A DNA stretch of 64,000 bases. Origin: Alligator mississippiensis. Lineage: Eukaryota; Chordata; Crocodylia; Alligatoridae. The position numbers and the translations under genes were made by a program. Under the pieces are notes generated by a model. It made no database searches. It was not told the DNA's origin and saw nothing but the letters and a program-made list of their open reading frames with translations. Shown here piece by piece: positions 9,000 through 21,192 of the stretch (position 1 is the first letter of the stretch; each line of letters starts with the position of its first letter). The stretch is from contig NC_081824.1 in the NCBI RefSeq assembly GCF_030867095.1, positions 118,428,162 to 118,492,161 on the forward strand. Reading direction: 5' to 3'.

Positions 9000-11900
9000 A
9001 ATTCTTTCCTCAGGTAGCTGTGTTTTCTTTACTTCTGTTTTCTTATCCTAGAGTCCATCACACCCAATTGGAGAGTCTCACCACAGAAACAAAATGTTCC
9101 CCTCACTCTTCACCTGTGCTCTGCACCAATGTTGGGCATTAAAAGGACCTTCTATGGTCCTTTTTACAGTGTGCTTTATATGGTCTCCAGCATCATTGGC
9201 TCATCCAAGCTCTTGCTGTCCAAAAGCCTAGGTAATCCTTGGAAGAATGAAGTATTCCATGAGTCCTATGAGCTCCTGCCCATACTCAGAGCTCTGAAGT
9301 TAAATAGGAGACTGGACCCTAGGCTCTGCTAGTGAAGACCTATCCAATATTTAATAGTAGTGTTGCCCCATCATGGCCTGCCAAGCAATGTTATCGTGTG
9401 ATAATGCAGACTGAATTTCAAGGATACTCTAGCAAATGAGAATAAGGGCCTTTTTTGATCTCAATAACACCAGTCTAAAGCTGAAGAACCTCAGCTGAAG
9501 TTAGTGGCATTACTCTAGATAGTCCTCAGCTTAATTATATCAAAACATATGAACTGGACCTATGTAAGGTTTAGATGCTCCTATATAATAAAAGCTTGAG
9601 ACTTTCTACCTTAGCCTACTACTAGGAAACACTCAGCAACTAGAGGAGCTTTCTTTTTAATAAATGTTAATTGCAAGAAATACAATTGAAGCCCTTCCCA
9701 GTTATGGAAATTAAAGAGCATATGCCATTTTCACAGAGATAAAAATGCTAGTCTTAATTTTCCCGTTATGTTCCAGTGTAGGTAATGACAGTTTACAATT
9801 TAAATTATCCCTCCTTCCTCAAGCAGATATAGTCCCTTAAAAATGATTCAAGTGATGCTAATGAGAGTTACCTGCATTAGTCTAAATTAAAATATAAGTG
9901 TAAAACCATTCTCTTTTGTCAGGCATTTTGGTTTAGAGAAATCTGAGATACATGTTCTTTTTCACAGCCTTATATGGGGAGTCAAGGTGGGAAAAAGTTT
10001 GTGGTTGGAAGCTTGGGCCTGCCATGAAAACAGAAGTGGGGCCAATAAACATAGTTTAGTTTATTTGCAAAACATGCAAACCACATTCTTTAAGTGTTGG
10101 TCACTTTAATCAAGTTGCTTTATTCATTTAAAAGTGCTTTTTATCTCTGCCTTTTTTCTTTCTTACTTCACATGTTATAACAGCAGCATAGTTTATGCAG
10201 TTTAACATTCGTGCATTAAATCAAGGCAAAAGAGCAAGTAATAACATAACTTCTTATCCATGTTTTAATGGAAATGACTTTTTATGTAACCTAAATTGTT
10301 TTTCTTACAAAAAAAATATGAGATGTTGACCCCATGCTTCTTTCCAAGATAGAAAAAAAATGCTAATTAATTTTTAAGGCTGATTTTCTCTCTAGCAAAC
10401 TATGATGGGGGCTTATGTGATCTGAAATAGGGCTGCTTAATGTGAGCACTTGAGGTCAATTAAGAACTCTAAATTACTGGATAAAAATTAGAGCTTGTAC
10501 CCCAATCAGATATACTAAGAAGTGCACTTTAGAAGCTTCTTCTCTTCCTAATAAACCCTCATTTGGATGGTTACATAACATTTATACTTTCCCCCCACAC
10601 AAAAGTTTTGGGAAATGTGCTGACAGTTACTGACCAAATATTCCCCCTATATTTAAAATAAGATACAAATTTAAGAATGAAAGATGCCAGCATGCAGCGA
10701 GTTTTCTGTTATTTGTACTGGGATTATGGATACATGATAAGGTGTTGTGAGCAGTCTAATAGAACAGGCATTAGTTCATAAAACTTAACTGACAAAGAAG
10801 AGAAGCAGCATATGAAGGACAGATAGGGGAGAAATAAAATATACAATTCTAATGATATATATTTAAATATTCTGATATAAATATCTGTTAAACCCAACTG
10901 TCATTTTACTTGTCTGCTCTTATTTCATTAATCTTTCATAGTCTCAAGTTTACCTTACTGACAGCAAATGTCATGCATTTCAGAAGCTAAATCTTATAAT
11001 GCGTTGTAGAAGGGGTGAAATGCAATATATTTTAGGATGCAGAAGTCTAAAACTGAACATTTCAAGTCAGTTCTTATCTTTACCACTTATATACAAATAA
11101 CACAAATATTGGCTGTGAGGTCTGTAACAAAAGGATATTTATCCTTTAGCACGTGGTGGTAAACCATTTCTAAAAAGCCAGGGGATGGGCTAAAGAATGA
11201 CAATGGTACAGTTTGCATTGAATCAATACATGAGAATCCACCTTGCAAGCAGCTTTGGTGAGCGAAGTCACATTGGAAAGTATGGCACAGGGCATATATG
11301 CCAGCACTTGAACACAACCATATTCTTTTTTGTTTGCCTTCTTCATTAGTACCTTTGTGTACTTTATGGGTGTCTGAGCATTAGAAGTGATATGCAAAAT
11401 AAACTGTATACTGAGAGCCTGGAATCTCTGTATTGGCAAACACTGGGTGTGGGGTTCAGATCTCTTGAAAAACAAAACATATTCCCTGCAATGACTTTAT
11501 TTCCTTTAAAATGCCAATATTAAACAAACAAGACACACTTTCATTTTTGGTTTCCTGATGCAGTTCATTCCATCCAACGTCTCTCCAGCACCCACTCTGA
11601 GATGCCTTCAGACTCTCAGACTTGAATCACAGAGCTAATAATATGATTCTGAGCTCTGTAGCCATGAGCCTCTACGTAGCACATTAATTTTCTTCATTGC
11701 AAAACCGAGGAAACTGTCACCAAAGCAAAAATCACATTAGTTCCTACCCAGGTTTACTAGCTTCAAGTCAGAGACTGAACTCTCACAGAACAGGGTTATA
11801 TTTGATTTAAAGAATGAAGGATCCCAGGGCAACACAAATTGAGAGAAAAAGAAACGCAAAAACAATGTTCACATATATCCCTGCCAAAGCTGATCAGCTT

Positions 11901-12780
11901 CTAAGGCATGAAAAATATTGCCAGAGAATTGGACAAAGGGTCCCTTATTATGAGATTATCTTGAATGACTACTCTTGTGTGAGAGAAACAACTGTGGAAT
12001 CACATAGTAAAATAATTTGCAAAATAACATTTTTTCCCTTTCTTAATTTTTTTAAACAGTAATACCAGTGCCAGTATACAATGCTATCATGGCAATGCCA
12101 AAAAACTGGTATCTTCCATTACTGCAAGAGAAAAAACAGTGGTGAAAATATTAAACCAATATGCTTTAATCCTACCATGAAGGAACCAGCTAAGGGTGCC
12201 AGAAGGCTTAGTTTCTACAACCATTCAGTTCTTAGTCTGTCTCCTGTAACTGCCATCCAATTGCAACATTTGTTTTTTTGTGATGTGTAATCTTTCCAGT
12301 GGGAACTGGACTGAAGCCTCCAAACTCATTGCTCACAGAAATCCAAACACTCTTTAGATGCTAAGAAACTTTGGCTCATTACTGATCTGAGATGAATCCG
12401 AGAGGCTTTGTTCTGTACACTTTAGAAAAGAAATGATTTCTAATGAGAGATTTGTATCTCCTTGGAAAGCTCAAATATTTCCTATTATTGGAACATGTGT
12501 TCTTTTTAAAACATCAAAATCTTTTATCCACTTGGCACCTGTATACATGTGGAAGGTTTTTCCCCTCCACAATCCTTCTCCAGGCTCAAGCTGTCTTTTG
12601 AATTTAGCTAGGAAAACAAAAATACTTCCGTCACAAAAGTGATCAAAACCACTGGAGTCATGAATGGTATGAGCCACAAGTTATTGCGAATTCAGATGGG
12701 TCTTGGGTAACACAAATGTCCCAAACCAGGGCACTCAAGCTATGGCAATTAAAATTACTGTGATTTTTAATCAGAAACAA
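9000..12780. other. 3.8-kb AT-rich intergenic stretch without recognisable genes
   Basis: Open frames are short and scattered, with no splice-supported coding sequence, RNA gene or repeat boundary seen. It lies upstream of the Vac8-like gene, so an untranslated first exon and promoter could be here or between here and 15150, but no CpG-rich island marks them. Confidence 0.4.
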
Positions 12781-12794
12781 GCAGCCTTGTAATA

Positions 12795-12860
12795 ACAGCA
12801 TCAGACTGGGGCATGGAAGATCTTGGTTTCATTCCCAGTTCTACTACAGACTTGTGATAT
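12795..12860 (+). repeat. Probable MIR-type SINE fragment
   Basis: AGCATCAGACTGGGGCATGG followed by TTCATTCCCAGTTCTACTAC and ACTTGTGATATG resembles the tRNA-related head of MIR. It is decayed and identified by eye only. Confidence 0.4.
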
Positions 12861-12967
12861 GTCTGGGATGTCTGTGCAGTTACAAAGTGATTTAGCCTAG
12901 CCAGGTTAGACTAACCTGCAAAGATTGAATCAATTCAGTCTCAGGCTTTTTGAATGTCTATCCCTAG
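12861..12967. mobile_element. Short MITE, family G (about 107 bp)
   Basis: It begins TCTGGGATGTCTGTGC and ends GAATGTCTATCCCTAG; the ends are inverted repeats of CTRGGGAYRGAC type. The inner block GTTAGACTAACCTGCAAAGA followed by TTGAATCAATTCAG recurs at 21193-21254. A palindromic centre is present. Superfamily not determined. Confidence 0.55.
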
Positions 12968-13374
12968 CTGATGGGATCTGATACACAATCCCAGTCATGC
13001 CTCATGCCATACACATATGGCATGGCAGGAAGTGTGATTGTGTGGATTGCACATCAGATACCATCACAGCTTTACCTGCATGTCTAGCAGGGGCCTAAGT
13101 TACAGAAACTGTTGTTACCATATTTCCTCACATATATTGCAAACTCCAATATCTACCTGCTGGTTCAGGGGGAAAAAGCCATGTGCTATATTTGAGAAAA
13201 TATGATATTTGTGGCTGGCTTACCAGGCTATACATTGGTTTAACTTGTGTCATGTGATAGTTTATAACCAATTAACACATTAATCACCCAATAAATGTAA
13301 CATCTGCCAGGGCCCTATGACACCTCTCTTTTAAACCCTACAGGCAAATGTGTCAAAAGGTATTAGTAGATACA

Positions 13375-14145
13375 CAGGGGGCACATCTACACATGCAGTA
13401 AATTCAACTAAATAAACTCCAGCACAGTTCGCACCAGAGTTTACTGCTCCTGGGCACTGTTTACACATGTGCTTGGAATCGTAACATGTTGAACCAGGTT
13501 GGAGCAGCCCCAACTTGCAGAGGATTGGGGTGGGGGAGAAGAGGGGAGCCAACCTGCTAGTCTGGGGCTGCTCCAACCCTGCTCAATGTGCTGCAGAGAG
13601 GCTGACTGGGGCATGAGAGTGCTCCAGTGTGGGGCTAGCCAGTAGGCAGCCCCCATACTGAAGCCCCCTCATGCCCCAGCCAGCCCGATCAGCATCTACA
13701 TGTGCGCTGCAGTCAGGGCCATCCCAAGGGGGGTGTGAATTGGGGCAACCACCCTGGGCCCTACTCTTTGTGGGGGCCCACGGAGCTGGGTGGAACAGCA
13801 GCATGGAACTGGGCAAAATGGCAGCTCCGTGTCCAGCCACTTGCAATCCCTGCCCCACACTGCTGCTGCCACTGGCAGTGTCTTTGGGTCCAGGGCCTTG
13901 GAATCGGAGCAGGGGTGGGGCCCTGCACAGACTGATTTGCCCCGGGTCCCACACCCTGCTCAGTTTGGCTCTGGCTGCAGTGCACTAAATAATGCTGCTG
14001 CAGGATAGTACTTGTATTTACAAGTACTAGTCTACAGTGGTGTTTACTGCAGCCTAATAGGGCCACACGAGTAGATGCTGAGATTTTACTGTGGAGCTAA
14101 TTAGGTAACTCCTCAGTAAATAACTCATGTAGATGCACCCAGGGT
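13375..14145. mobile_element. hAT-like element, 'CTACAC' family A
   Basis: The left end CAGGGGGCACATCTACAC and the reverse complement of the right end CCCTGGGTGCATCTACATG form a terminal inverted repeat. The right inner part (TACTTGTATTTACAAGTACT, then CCTAATAGGG and GTAACTCCTCAGTAAATAAC) is shared with copies ending at 25865 and 38020. The core 13500-13980 is GC-rich. I could not find a convincing 8-bp duplication at the ends. Confidence 0.6.
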
Positions 14146-14149
14146 AATA

Positions 14150-15151
14150 TAACCCACTGATACAGGAAACCTGGCTTAAGTGACTACTCAGCAGACCGCA
14201 CAAGCTAGTTATACAATTAAAGTCGTGAGTCAAACCAAATTCTACCAGCAGCTTTGGGAATATTTAAGAAAAAGACATAGGCATCTACAGCAGTAAAATT
14301 ATGTGATCAGGGGATGGGAAGGGGAGTGAGAGGAAGCAAACTCTCTTTCCTATCTGCTTTCTTTTCCCTTATTGAGAAATACATAGTTAAAGCAGCTCCC
14401 ATGATTCCCCTCAAAATGCATCTCTATAGTCCCCTATTCCTGCGCAAATTTTGTTTGATGGGGAGAAAATGTAATGTCATATACATATTTGGCAGCTGTA
14501 TTTACACACCTTTCCAATTTTTTCAGTCCCACTAGCTAGAATACCGTTCTTAAAGTAGTTACGAGCTGTTTGTCTAGCCAGGCTGTGCCTTTGTTCTTGT
14601 CTAAACTTCAAGGGAAACTGGAAAAACCTGTTAGCTTGCCTTATTTTGTGTTCCTCTCCCATTGGCAGATGTGGGCAGTAGACATGTAAACAAGGTGGTG
14701 CCTTACCTACGTATGTGATGCTGCTTTACTTTAACCACAGCTGCCTTTGTTCATTATCCCACATGCTTTCACTGGGCTTGCAAAGGGCTCAGCAGTTAGT
14801 CCAACAGTTAAATTTCACTTTTATCTTATGGAACAGTTTTCTATAACATTATATATTTTGTTTGTAATTGAAGCAAAGGAAGAGTGATTTTATTTGACTG
14901 CGGTCCAACCTTTAAAATAATATTTTGCAGTCTTCACAAAGGAGCCCTTCAGTGTACTGTGCACAGTTAAGTTTTGTTGTGCCATGCAGTTTGTTTGCAT
15001 GCAGGAAATAATTTAGCTTTTCTTTTTCTTTTCTTTTTCAGTAGATCTTGACAGAGTTGTTTAAATCAAGATCTATCACAAAATAACAAGTTAGTGCTGA
15101 AAGGAACTAAGGTGGAAGGAAAGGGTCAGTCCATCTTTTTATTTCTCTTAG
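14150..15151. other. Upstream flank / 5' intron of the Vac8-like gene
   Basis: AT-rich, no repeat resolved. A strong acceptor at 15148-15151 shows that a spliced noncoding exon lies upstream; a second, pyrimidine-rich acceptor (CTTTTTCAG) ends at 15041. Confidence 0.4.
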
Positions 15152-15184
15152 GCTTTCATTGATACCAGAACAAGTAAACTAAGG

Positions 15185-15410
15185 ATGGGTCAACTGTGTG
15201 GAAAGTGCATGAAGCTGCTGCAGGACTTCGTGTCCTTTGTAAAGAGAATGTCCTCAAGTCTGGTGCAGAGAATTAAGGAGTGCTTGGTTATGATAAGTGA
15301 ATGCTCTTGCTTAAAACGAAATGGCTCTGAAGCCAGGCAGCTATACCAACCTGTCCTTCAGCCACATGAAAAGGAAACTGCACAAGAATTTCTGCAACAC
15401 ATAGAAACAG
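15185..15410 (+). CDS. Vac8-like protein, exon 1 (start codon, acylation signal)
   Basis: Encodes residues 1-75 plus one base. The start MGQLCGKCMK has Gly2 for N-myristoylation and Cys5 and Cys8 as palmitoylation candidates, like the acylated N-terminus of yeast Vac8. The ATG has a strong Kozak context (A at -3, G at +4). A pyrimidine-rich tract and TTAG at 15148-15151 make a good acceptor, so the exon likely begins at 15152 with 33 nt of 5' UTR; that TAG is also the in-frame upstream stop. A weaker acceptor lies at 15041. The donor GTGAGG starts at 15411 (phase 1). Residues 11-45 are rich in Cys, Ser and hydrophobic residues; residues 60-75 (HEKETAQEFLQHIET) look helical and lead into the first ARM repeat. 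The 12.9-kb intron that follows is the longest seen. Confidence 0.82.
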
Positions 15411-16640
15411 GTGAGGAAAGTAATTTTTTTTGCGCGTTTGGAAGGGAGAAATTTTTCCTGCATGTTGACAACAGGCAACGGATTGAACTGCTGTTCTGGC
15501 TTGGGGTTGTTCAGTTCAGTGTTGTAGTGCAGTGATAGACCTACAGAATTTGTCCTTCTCCGTTTGGGAAATCCAGGGGTCAAATTGGAATAAGAGCTGG
15601 ATACAAATGATCAGTAGCTTTCTATTATGCCACAGGTGCAAATGCATAACGTAATTTGTACACAAAAACATTTTTTATATTACAAGGATTTCTAGAAATT
15701 TAAATTAAAAATGTACTGGGTTATTCATTTTAAAGAAGACTCAGAGTCTTTGTTTTGTTTTCCTTTTCCATTTACTGGAATTACAGAATGACCCAGCTCT
15801 TTACTGATCCAAGTACAAATTAGGTACAGGTACGTGACAGGATTTGAGCAAGTGTTGTTTTAGGAAAATATTTTGCTTTAGAATTCAGAGAAAAATTAAT
15901 TTAATAGAGCTACTGTGTTCAATTAGATTCAGACCAGTTTTCCAGGAAACTCATCAACTAATCTGTTTCCTGCCACATACTTTATCAGGTCTATTAATTT
16001 ACCAGATGATAAGATCAGTGAGCTATGACCTTTTAAATTGCATTGCATTTCTGGGTACCATAAACAGCTCTCCATTCACATGGTTTCTGAAGATCCTTTC
16101 TCATGGCACCTAAATCTGGTGGTAGGTATTAGTTCAAGATTTAAGATTTGACTAGACTGCTAGTCATAGGTGTTGCTGTACCTAAATACTTTTAAGGGTC
16201 TCATTGCCCACTGCCTTGTATTTGATAGAATACCAAATGCTACTAGATCTAGAAGGGTAAATGCTTTCTACAAGTATAAATGGCTACATAACATCCAAGA
16301 CAGTGGATAATTTTGCTTTGGGGGTTATAATCCCATAAATTTCCTAAGACTTTGATGGAGGAAATGGTATAAGCTTCTGATAAAGATGACTGAACTATTT
16401 CAAAATGCATGGTGCTTGCTAGTAGTAACTGCACTAAGAATTTACAGAGTAGTACCCATTTAAATCAGGGGAATTATAACAAAGAAACTTGCATAAGTAA
16501 AATCAGAATTAGGCTCATTAATGTCTTCACCCAGCTTTGAGAGAGGAGCAAAGTCCTGACTTTTATGAAAAAAGAAACCCAACGACTGATTGTTCAAGAG
16601 ACCAACTTACCTTACAAGAAGAAAAATATTTGAAAAACTG
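15411..16640. other. Intron 1, first part, nothing recognised
   Basis: Ordinary AT-rich intron without resolved repeats or conserved blocks. Confidence 0.35.
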
Positions 16641-16652
16641 GTAATGTCAGAG

Positions 16653-16800
16653 TGATGCTGTAGCCATGATGGTCCAGGATTTATGTGAGGGGCAAGGATT
16701 TTGTGGGGGGTTATGTCTTTTATTAGACAAAATGCAGGGTTGGAATAAAGTTAGATGAGCTTTTGAATGCAAGACATTTATCAGGCCTGAGAAGGCAAGC
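16653..16800. repeat. Foldback family F fragment
   Basis: GTAGCCATGATGGTCCAGGA, then GGGGCAAGGATTTTGTGGG, TCTTTTATTAGACAAAATGC and GACATTTATCAGGCCTGAG follow the order of the family (GTAGCCGTGTTGGTC, CTTTTATTAGACC, CATCAGG). Only one arm is present. Confidence 0.5.
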
Positions 16801-17089
16801 AAATAAGCACAATGAATATAAAGAGCTGGGAGTAGAGCCAAGAGTGAAAACTGGGAAAGTCAAGTAATTTGTATATTTTCTCCAGAGCAAAGTTAGTTTG
16901 CTACTATTGTCAGGACTATAGTCTAGATTCTCCTCCCAAATCACCTCTGGCAGGAGACCAAACATGGAGAATTTCCACTTAGCGAGGATTTGTTTGAAAG
17001 ACAGAGGCTTGTTTCTCATGGAATTTGCATTGCAATGTTTGAGACTTTCACAACCAACTGGATCACAGGTGTCAAACTAGCCTGCTGCC

Positions 17090-17350
17090 CTGGGACAGAT
17101 CTGATCTGCTGTGGCTTCAGCATGGGGTGGCCTTGGTGGCAATGCTGGTGGCAGCTCTGGCTCCTCTCCAATGCAGACAGTAGTGGTGGCAGCTCCAGCT
17201 CCTACTGTATGCTGCATGCCCCTTGCCAGAGCTAGAGCTGCTGCTGTTGCCCTGGGCCTTGTGCCACAGTGGTAGCACATGGGGTACATGGCTCTGACAG
17301 CTCCAGCTCTGGCTTTGGCATGGGGCAGGCAGCACATGGCAGCATCAGGT
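17090..17350. repeat. GC-rich imperfect GCTCC/CTGGCAGC repeat block
   Basis: Reiterated GGTGGCAGCTCTGGCTCC-like and GCTCCAGCTCTGG units with partial inversion. Probably the GC-rich core of a decayed element; no ends found. Confidence 0.35.
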
Positions 17351-18783
17351 CTGTTGACTGAGGAGGTAGAGATGCGTCAGCAGTGATAAATGAAGCAGCT
17401 GGAAGTTGACCGGGATTTCACCCTCCTGCTGCCAATCACCATGTCCCCTGGGGCCCAAGAGCCCTGGATTCTTCTGCAGGCCACTCCACTAGCCATGCCC
17501 CACAACTTCCAGAGGCCCACTGATAACTCAGTGGGCCAGATACAGCAGCTTCATGGGCCATCTGTTGACACCCCCGAACTAGAGCATTTAGCTATGCAAC
17601 TTCCACTGTAGGAAAGTCTGTATTGAGTCAGGCACAGCATCAGAATCGGGAACTATTCCTAAAAGAGGCTATTTCATTTAATATCTCAGGACTTATTACA
17701 ACAAGTACCCAAGTAATTGTGTCAGTGTAGTCAGTCTTACAGATCTCTACCTATGTCTGTATTTCAGCCTTCAGGTGCTTAGAAGGCTGCAGGAAGAACT
17801 CACTATATTTTCTAAGGTTCACCTCATGCATTTATAAGCACAGCATTCTTCATTTTGCTACAGTTCAGAACTTCAGCTTTAGCTTTATTCAAGCACAGAC
17901 CAGGTTGATTTTTGAAAGGCCCTAACTTGGCCTCCAGTTTTGTCTGTAAGGTTGTGTGATTAGTGACAGGCACCAATGATGTAGGGCATGTCTGCACTTG
18001 AAAGTTGCTGGAGGTTTTGTGTATCTGTGAAGTGATCTGTAACAGCTCTTGCATAAGTGTCATGCCTACACTGCATTGTTTTCTGGTAATTAAGCTATTT
18101 TCACCATGGAGGCTACATAGCACACTGTTATTTCAAAATAAGCTCTCAGCATTTTGCTCACATATCCTGCAGCAGCTTGTCTGTTGCCTTTTAAGCTTTC
18201 TGGGGTTTTTCATACTGTACATTGTGGCGTCCTTGCCAGAAGGCAGTGGGACCCCGGGGCACTGGGTCAAACTAAATAATTCCACGATTCCTCATTTCAT
18301 CCCATTATGTCTTTTTTGTGAGCCAGAACCAGTTTTAAAGTTCTGCCAAGCAGCATGGAGAAAACCTCGGGGAGTGCTATGATCCACAGAGTGATTAATA
18401 TATGCAGGATCCTGCAAGCATATCTAAAGCTGGGCAATGACTTCAGAATCAGGGGGATAAGGGCATCTGAGCAGGAGGAGGATGTTGGACTCAAGCCAGT
18501 CATTTGCCTAGATCTTTTCTTAGATCAGGTTTGCTAAGTAGAGTAAACTGCTTTTGCACTCACCCAACAAGCACTATCTAGTGGGATAGCTTAGTGCTGC
18601 AGACCTGGGATGACAAGATGTAGCAGCAGAACAAAACAGTCAAAAGCTACTATCCTAGAAATGTATGTAGGATTTGCCCAGTGCTACAGTGGGAAACATC
18701 TATATGAAAATTCTGCATAGCTTAGAGAAGTATAACACTGTTTGGGAGCTTGCCACCACTGACTGCTGCTAGTCAGCAGGGCT

Positions 18784-18993
18784 AGGGACAGAAGGTACAC
18801 CTAAACTGGTTTAAGGAATCAGAAACTGTTTTAAACCTGTAACAAAACATAAGCTCAGTGGACATAAATCAGTTTCAAAATGTCCCAAACTGGTTTAAGA
18901 TAAACTGGGTTAAATGTAGTATCAGACATAACTGATTTGGGTCAAACTGGTTTATGGAACTTTTGTCCCAGACCTCTTCCTGGTTTAGGTTAA
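18784..18993. mobile_element. Short MITE, related to family G
   Basis: The left end CTAGGGACAGAAGGTACACC and the reverse complement of the right end (CTGGGACAAAAGTTCCATAA, from 18974 or so) form an inverted repeat. The body repeats AAACTGGTTTA in both directions (18805, 18895, 18945). Superfamily unknown. Confidence 0.45.
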
Positions 18994-19259
18994 GTCAGAG
19001 TCCCCCAGCATCCCAGAATGCTTTTCATCCCTGGGCTGGGCTGTCTGCTCCAAAAAGCAGGGCTGGGCCCACTCCTCTCCTCCCTAGCCACAGCACTATT
19101 ACTGTTCTGGCTGGGTGAGAAGCAGATGGGAGTCTGCCTGGCAGGGCACAGCAGCATCTGCCATGCTCCTCCTTATCCTCCCCTCACTGGTCACAGCTCA
19201 AGCAGAGATCCCTCTCTTCCCTCTTCCACAGCAGAGATGTCAGCAGCAGGGACCCAAGT

Positions 19260-19261
<2 letters not shown>

Positions 19262-19322
<61 letters not shown>
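19262..19322. repeat. (TG)n microsatellite, about 30 units
   Basis: Uninterrupted TG dinucleotide run of 61 bases. Confidence 0.97.
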
Positions 19323-19323
<1 letters not shown>

Positions 19324-19835
19324 TAATTTCAGTGGAACAGAGTCAGACAGAACAGTGTTCACTTAGGACTTTCTGGAACTAATCAGGTGTAACCCAGGTG
19401 GTACTCCAAGAGGTACCCCCTCTCCAGTTGAAGGGATCAAAACAGGTGCACAAGCACTATGGGAGGTGTAGGGACTCTCCTCCCCCTATAGAGCAGAGCC
19501 AGAGCACCAATGGGGACTTAACCATACACCTTTTAATGAGAGAACAGTAGTGGGAACATAACAGGCATAAACCAGGGGGTATAGGAGACACTACAGTGCC
19601 CCAAGGGGCAGGATTCAACAAAGGTTAGACACTTAGAATCATAGACATATTCATCCATTTGACAAAAGACAGGGTTAACACAAACAGCAAAACAAACAAT
19701 GCGGGTTGGAGAAATATAAGAGGCACAAAAAACAAAATGTCAAATAACAAGGAATGTAGGGCCTAGGTACCTGCAGGGGGAGAAAGCACAATGTCCCCTT
19801 TTTACTGCAACAAGAATTTGCCCTTGCTACTTCAC

Positions 19836-19907
19836 TCACCCCACCTAGGACTTGACCTCAGGTCTCCCCCATGGTAGGCAGAAACTCTACCACACAGCCA
19901 CCAGTGC
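19836..19907 (-). pseudogene. tRNA-Gly-derived pseudogene or SINE head
   Basis: On the minus strand the sequence begins GCACTGGTGGCTGTGTGGTA and continues GAGTTTCTGCCTACCATGGG, then GGAGACCTGAGGTCAAGTCC. This follows tRNA-Gly (GCATTGGTGGTTCAGTGGTA start, CTGCC-type anticodon arm, GGTTCGATTCC T arm). The anticodon position would read ACC. The T arm and 3' acceptor stem are degraded, so it is not a functional tRNA. It may be a tRNA-derived retroposon whose 3' body extends to lower coordinates. Confidence 0.5.
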
Positions 19908-20350
19908 TTATATTACTTTAGGCTGCTAGGGGTCTTGACCTTTCCAGAGCCCTGGCCTCACATCAAGCTGCCTGGTCTCTTATTGGAGGAGCTGGAAGCA
20001 GAGCTGGGGGAACCCCTCAGGTCGCTGCTCAGATCCTTGCTGGAGCTGGGGAACCTCTCCTGCTGGACACAGCCTCTCATAGGGGATCCTGGAGCCCAGC
20101 AAGGAGCCTCTCCTGCCAGCTGCACACCATGCTGCTGAGGGCCCAACTGCTGCCTCCAAATCCCACTCCTTCAGGCTCTTCTGGGTCAACTGCTCCTGCC
20201 CTGCTGGCCTAGCTCTTGCCAGCTCTTTGAATCTCCTTCCTTGTGGTCCCTCACTGGTCTCCCTTGAGTCAGCCACGCTGCCCCTTTTATCCCCCTCCAG
20301 GTGACCTAAGGGGCCAATCAGGGGACACGGAGGGTGAGTCTCTGGGGCCT

Positions 20351-20504
20351 GATTGGTGTGGAAAGGGAATCCCAAGTCCTCCAATCATCTTTTACCCCTT
20401 CAAAACCCCTGGGCCAAATCATTACCAGATTGGTGCGGAAAGGGAATCCCAAGTCCTCCAATCATCTTTTACCCTTTCAAAACCCCTGGGCTAAGCCACT
20501 GCCA
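20351..20504. repeat. Tandem duplication, 2 x 77 bp
   Basis: Unit 1 (20351-20427) and unit 2 (20428-20504) both begin GATTGGTG and contain GGAAAGGGAATCCCAAGTCC, CCAATCATCTTTTACCC and CAAAACCCCTGGGC. They differ at about ten bases near the ends, so the duplication is fairly recent compared with its surroundings. Confidence 0.9.
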
Positions 20505-20797
20505 GCTAGTCCATCACACAGCGCTGCAGCCAGGCTGCTGCTTCCTGAGCAAGAAGCTGGTGGCTTGCAAATGCAAATTCACCCTGAAGGTAAGAAGAGC
20601 TTGAAACTAATGAAACAGATGCTTTTGTTTTCTTTTGTAGGGCTTCATGGACTGATAAGCCTTGTGTTCTGATAAGCTCCCTGCTGGCTTGCTTCAAAGC
20701 TGTCAAAGTGCAGGCATCTCAGAGGCAGTTCTGAGAGGCTTTGGTACCATTTAATTCCTGTCTACAGCTTCAGATAGCATGAAGAAACAGGGAGAGG

Positions 20798-21039
20798 CAT
20801 GGTGACTGGTGGCTTCTGAGTCTGGGGGGGCACCAGTGGGGCACAACTGGGGGGTCCCCCAGCAGCCAACTGGCAATCGGGGGGGGGTCTGATATGCTGC
20901 CAGTGGAGCCAATTTTAGGGGGGGCATTAACGCTCTCCATGCCCCCCTACCAGCCGGAGTGCTCATTGTCAGGGGTGGCACCAGCACTCTCGGGGGGACA
21001 CATGCCCCCCCCCCCATGTCCCCTTATGTGTTGCCTATG
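20798..21039. mobile_element. Short hAT-type MITE, CATRRG-ended family (copy f, 242 bp)
   Basis: The duplication GGGAGAGG at 20790-20797 and 21040-21047 is perfect. The left end is CATGGTGACTGGTGGC and the reverse complement of the right end is CATAGGCAACACATAAG. It shares the CAT-A/G-GG..ACTGGT type of end and the GCACCAG/GCCCCC body with the copies in the CR1 at 53.5 and 54.7 kb. Confidence 0.8.
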
Positions 21040-21192
21040 GGGAGAGGGATCCAGTATCATCAGCAGATGCATGGACTCCACACAAGCAGTTCCTCCCTCC
21101 CCACTTTGCCTCAGAGTGCTAGCTAGGGACCAGGGCCTGGCAATACTCCCTGCCCCCTGAGGGGGGTGTGTGTGTGTGTGGGGGGGGGGGGT

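Noticed and set aside
15042..15184. Acceptor at 15041 as the start of exon 1
   Set aside because: The acceptor at 15151 has a longer pyrimidine tract close to the AG and leaves a short 5' UTR. Both are possible; the coding part is the same.
19018..19366. Open frames ending in a run of Cys-Val
   Set aside because: The Cys-Val run is translation of the (TG)n microsatellite.
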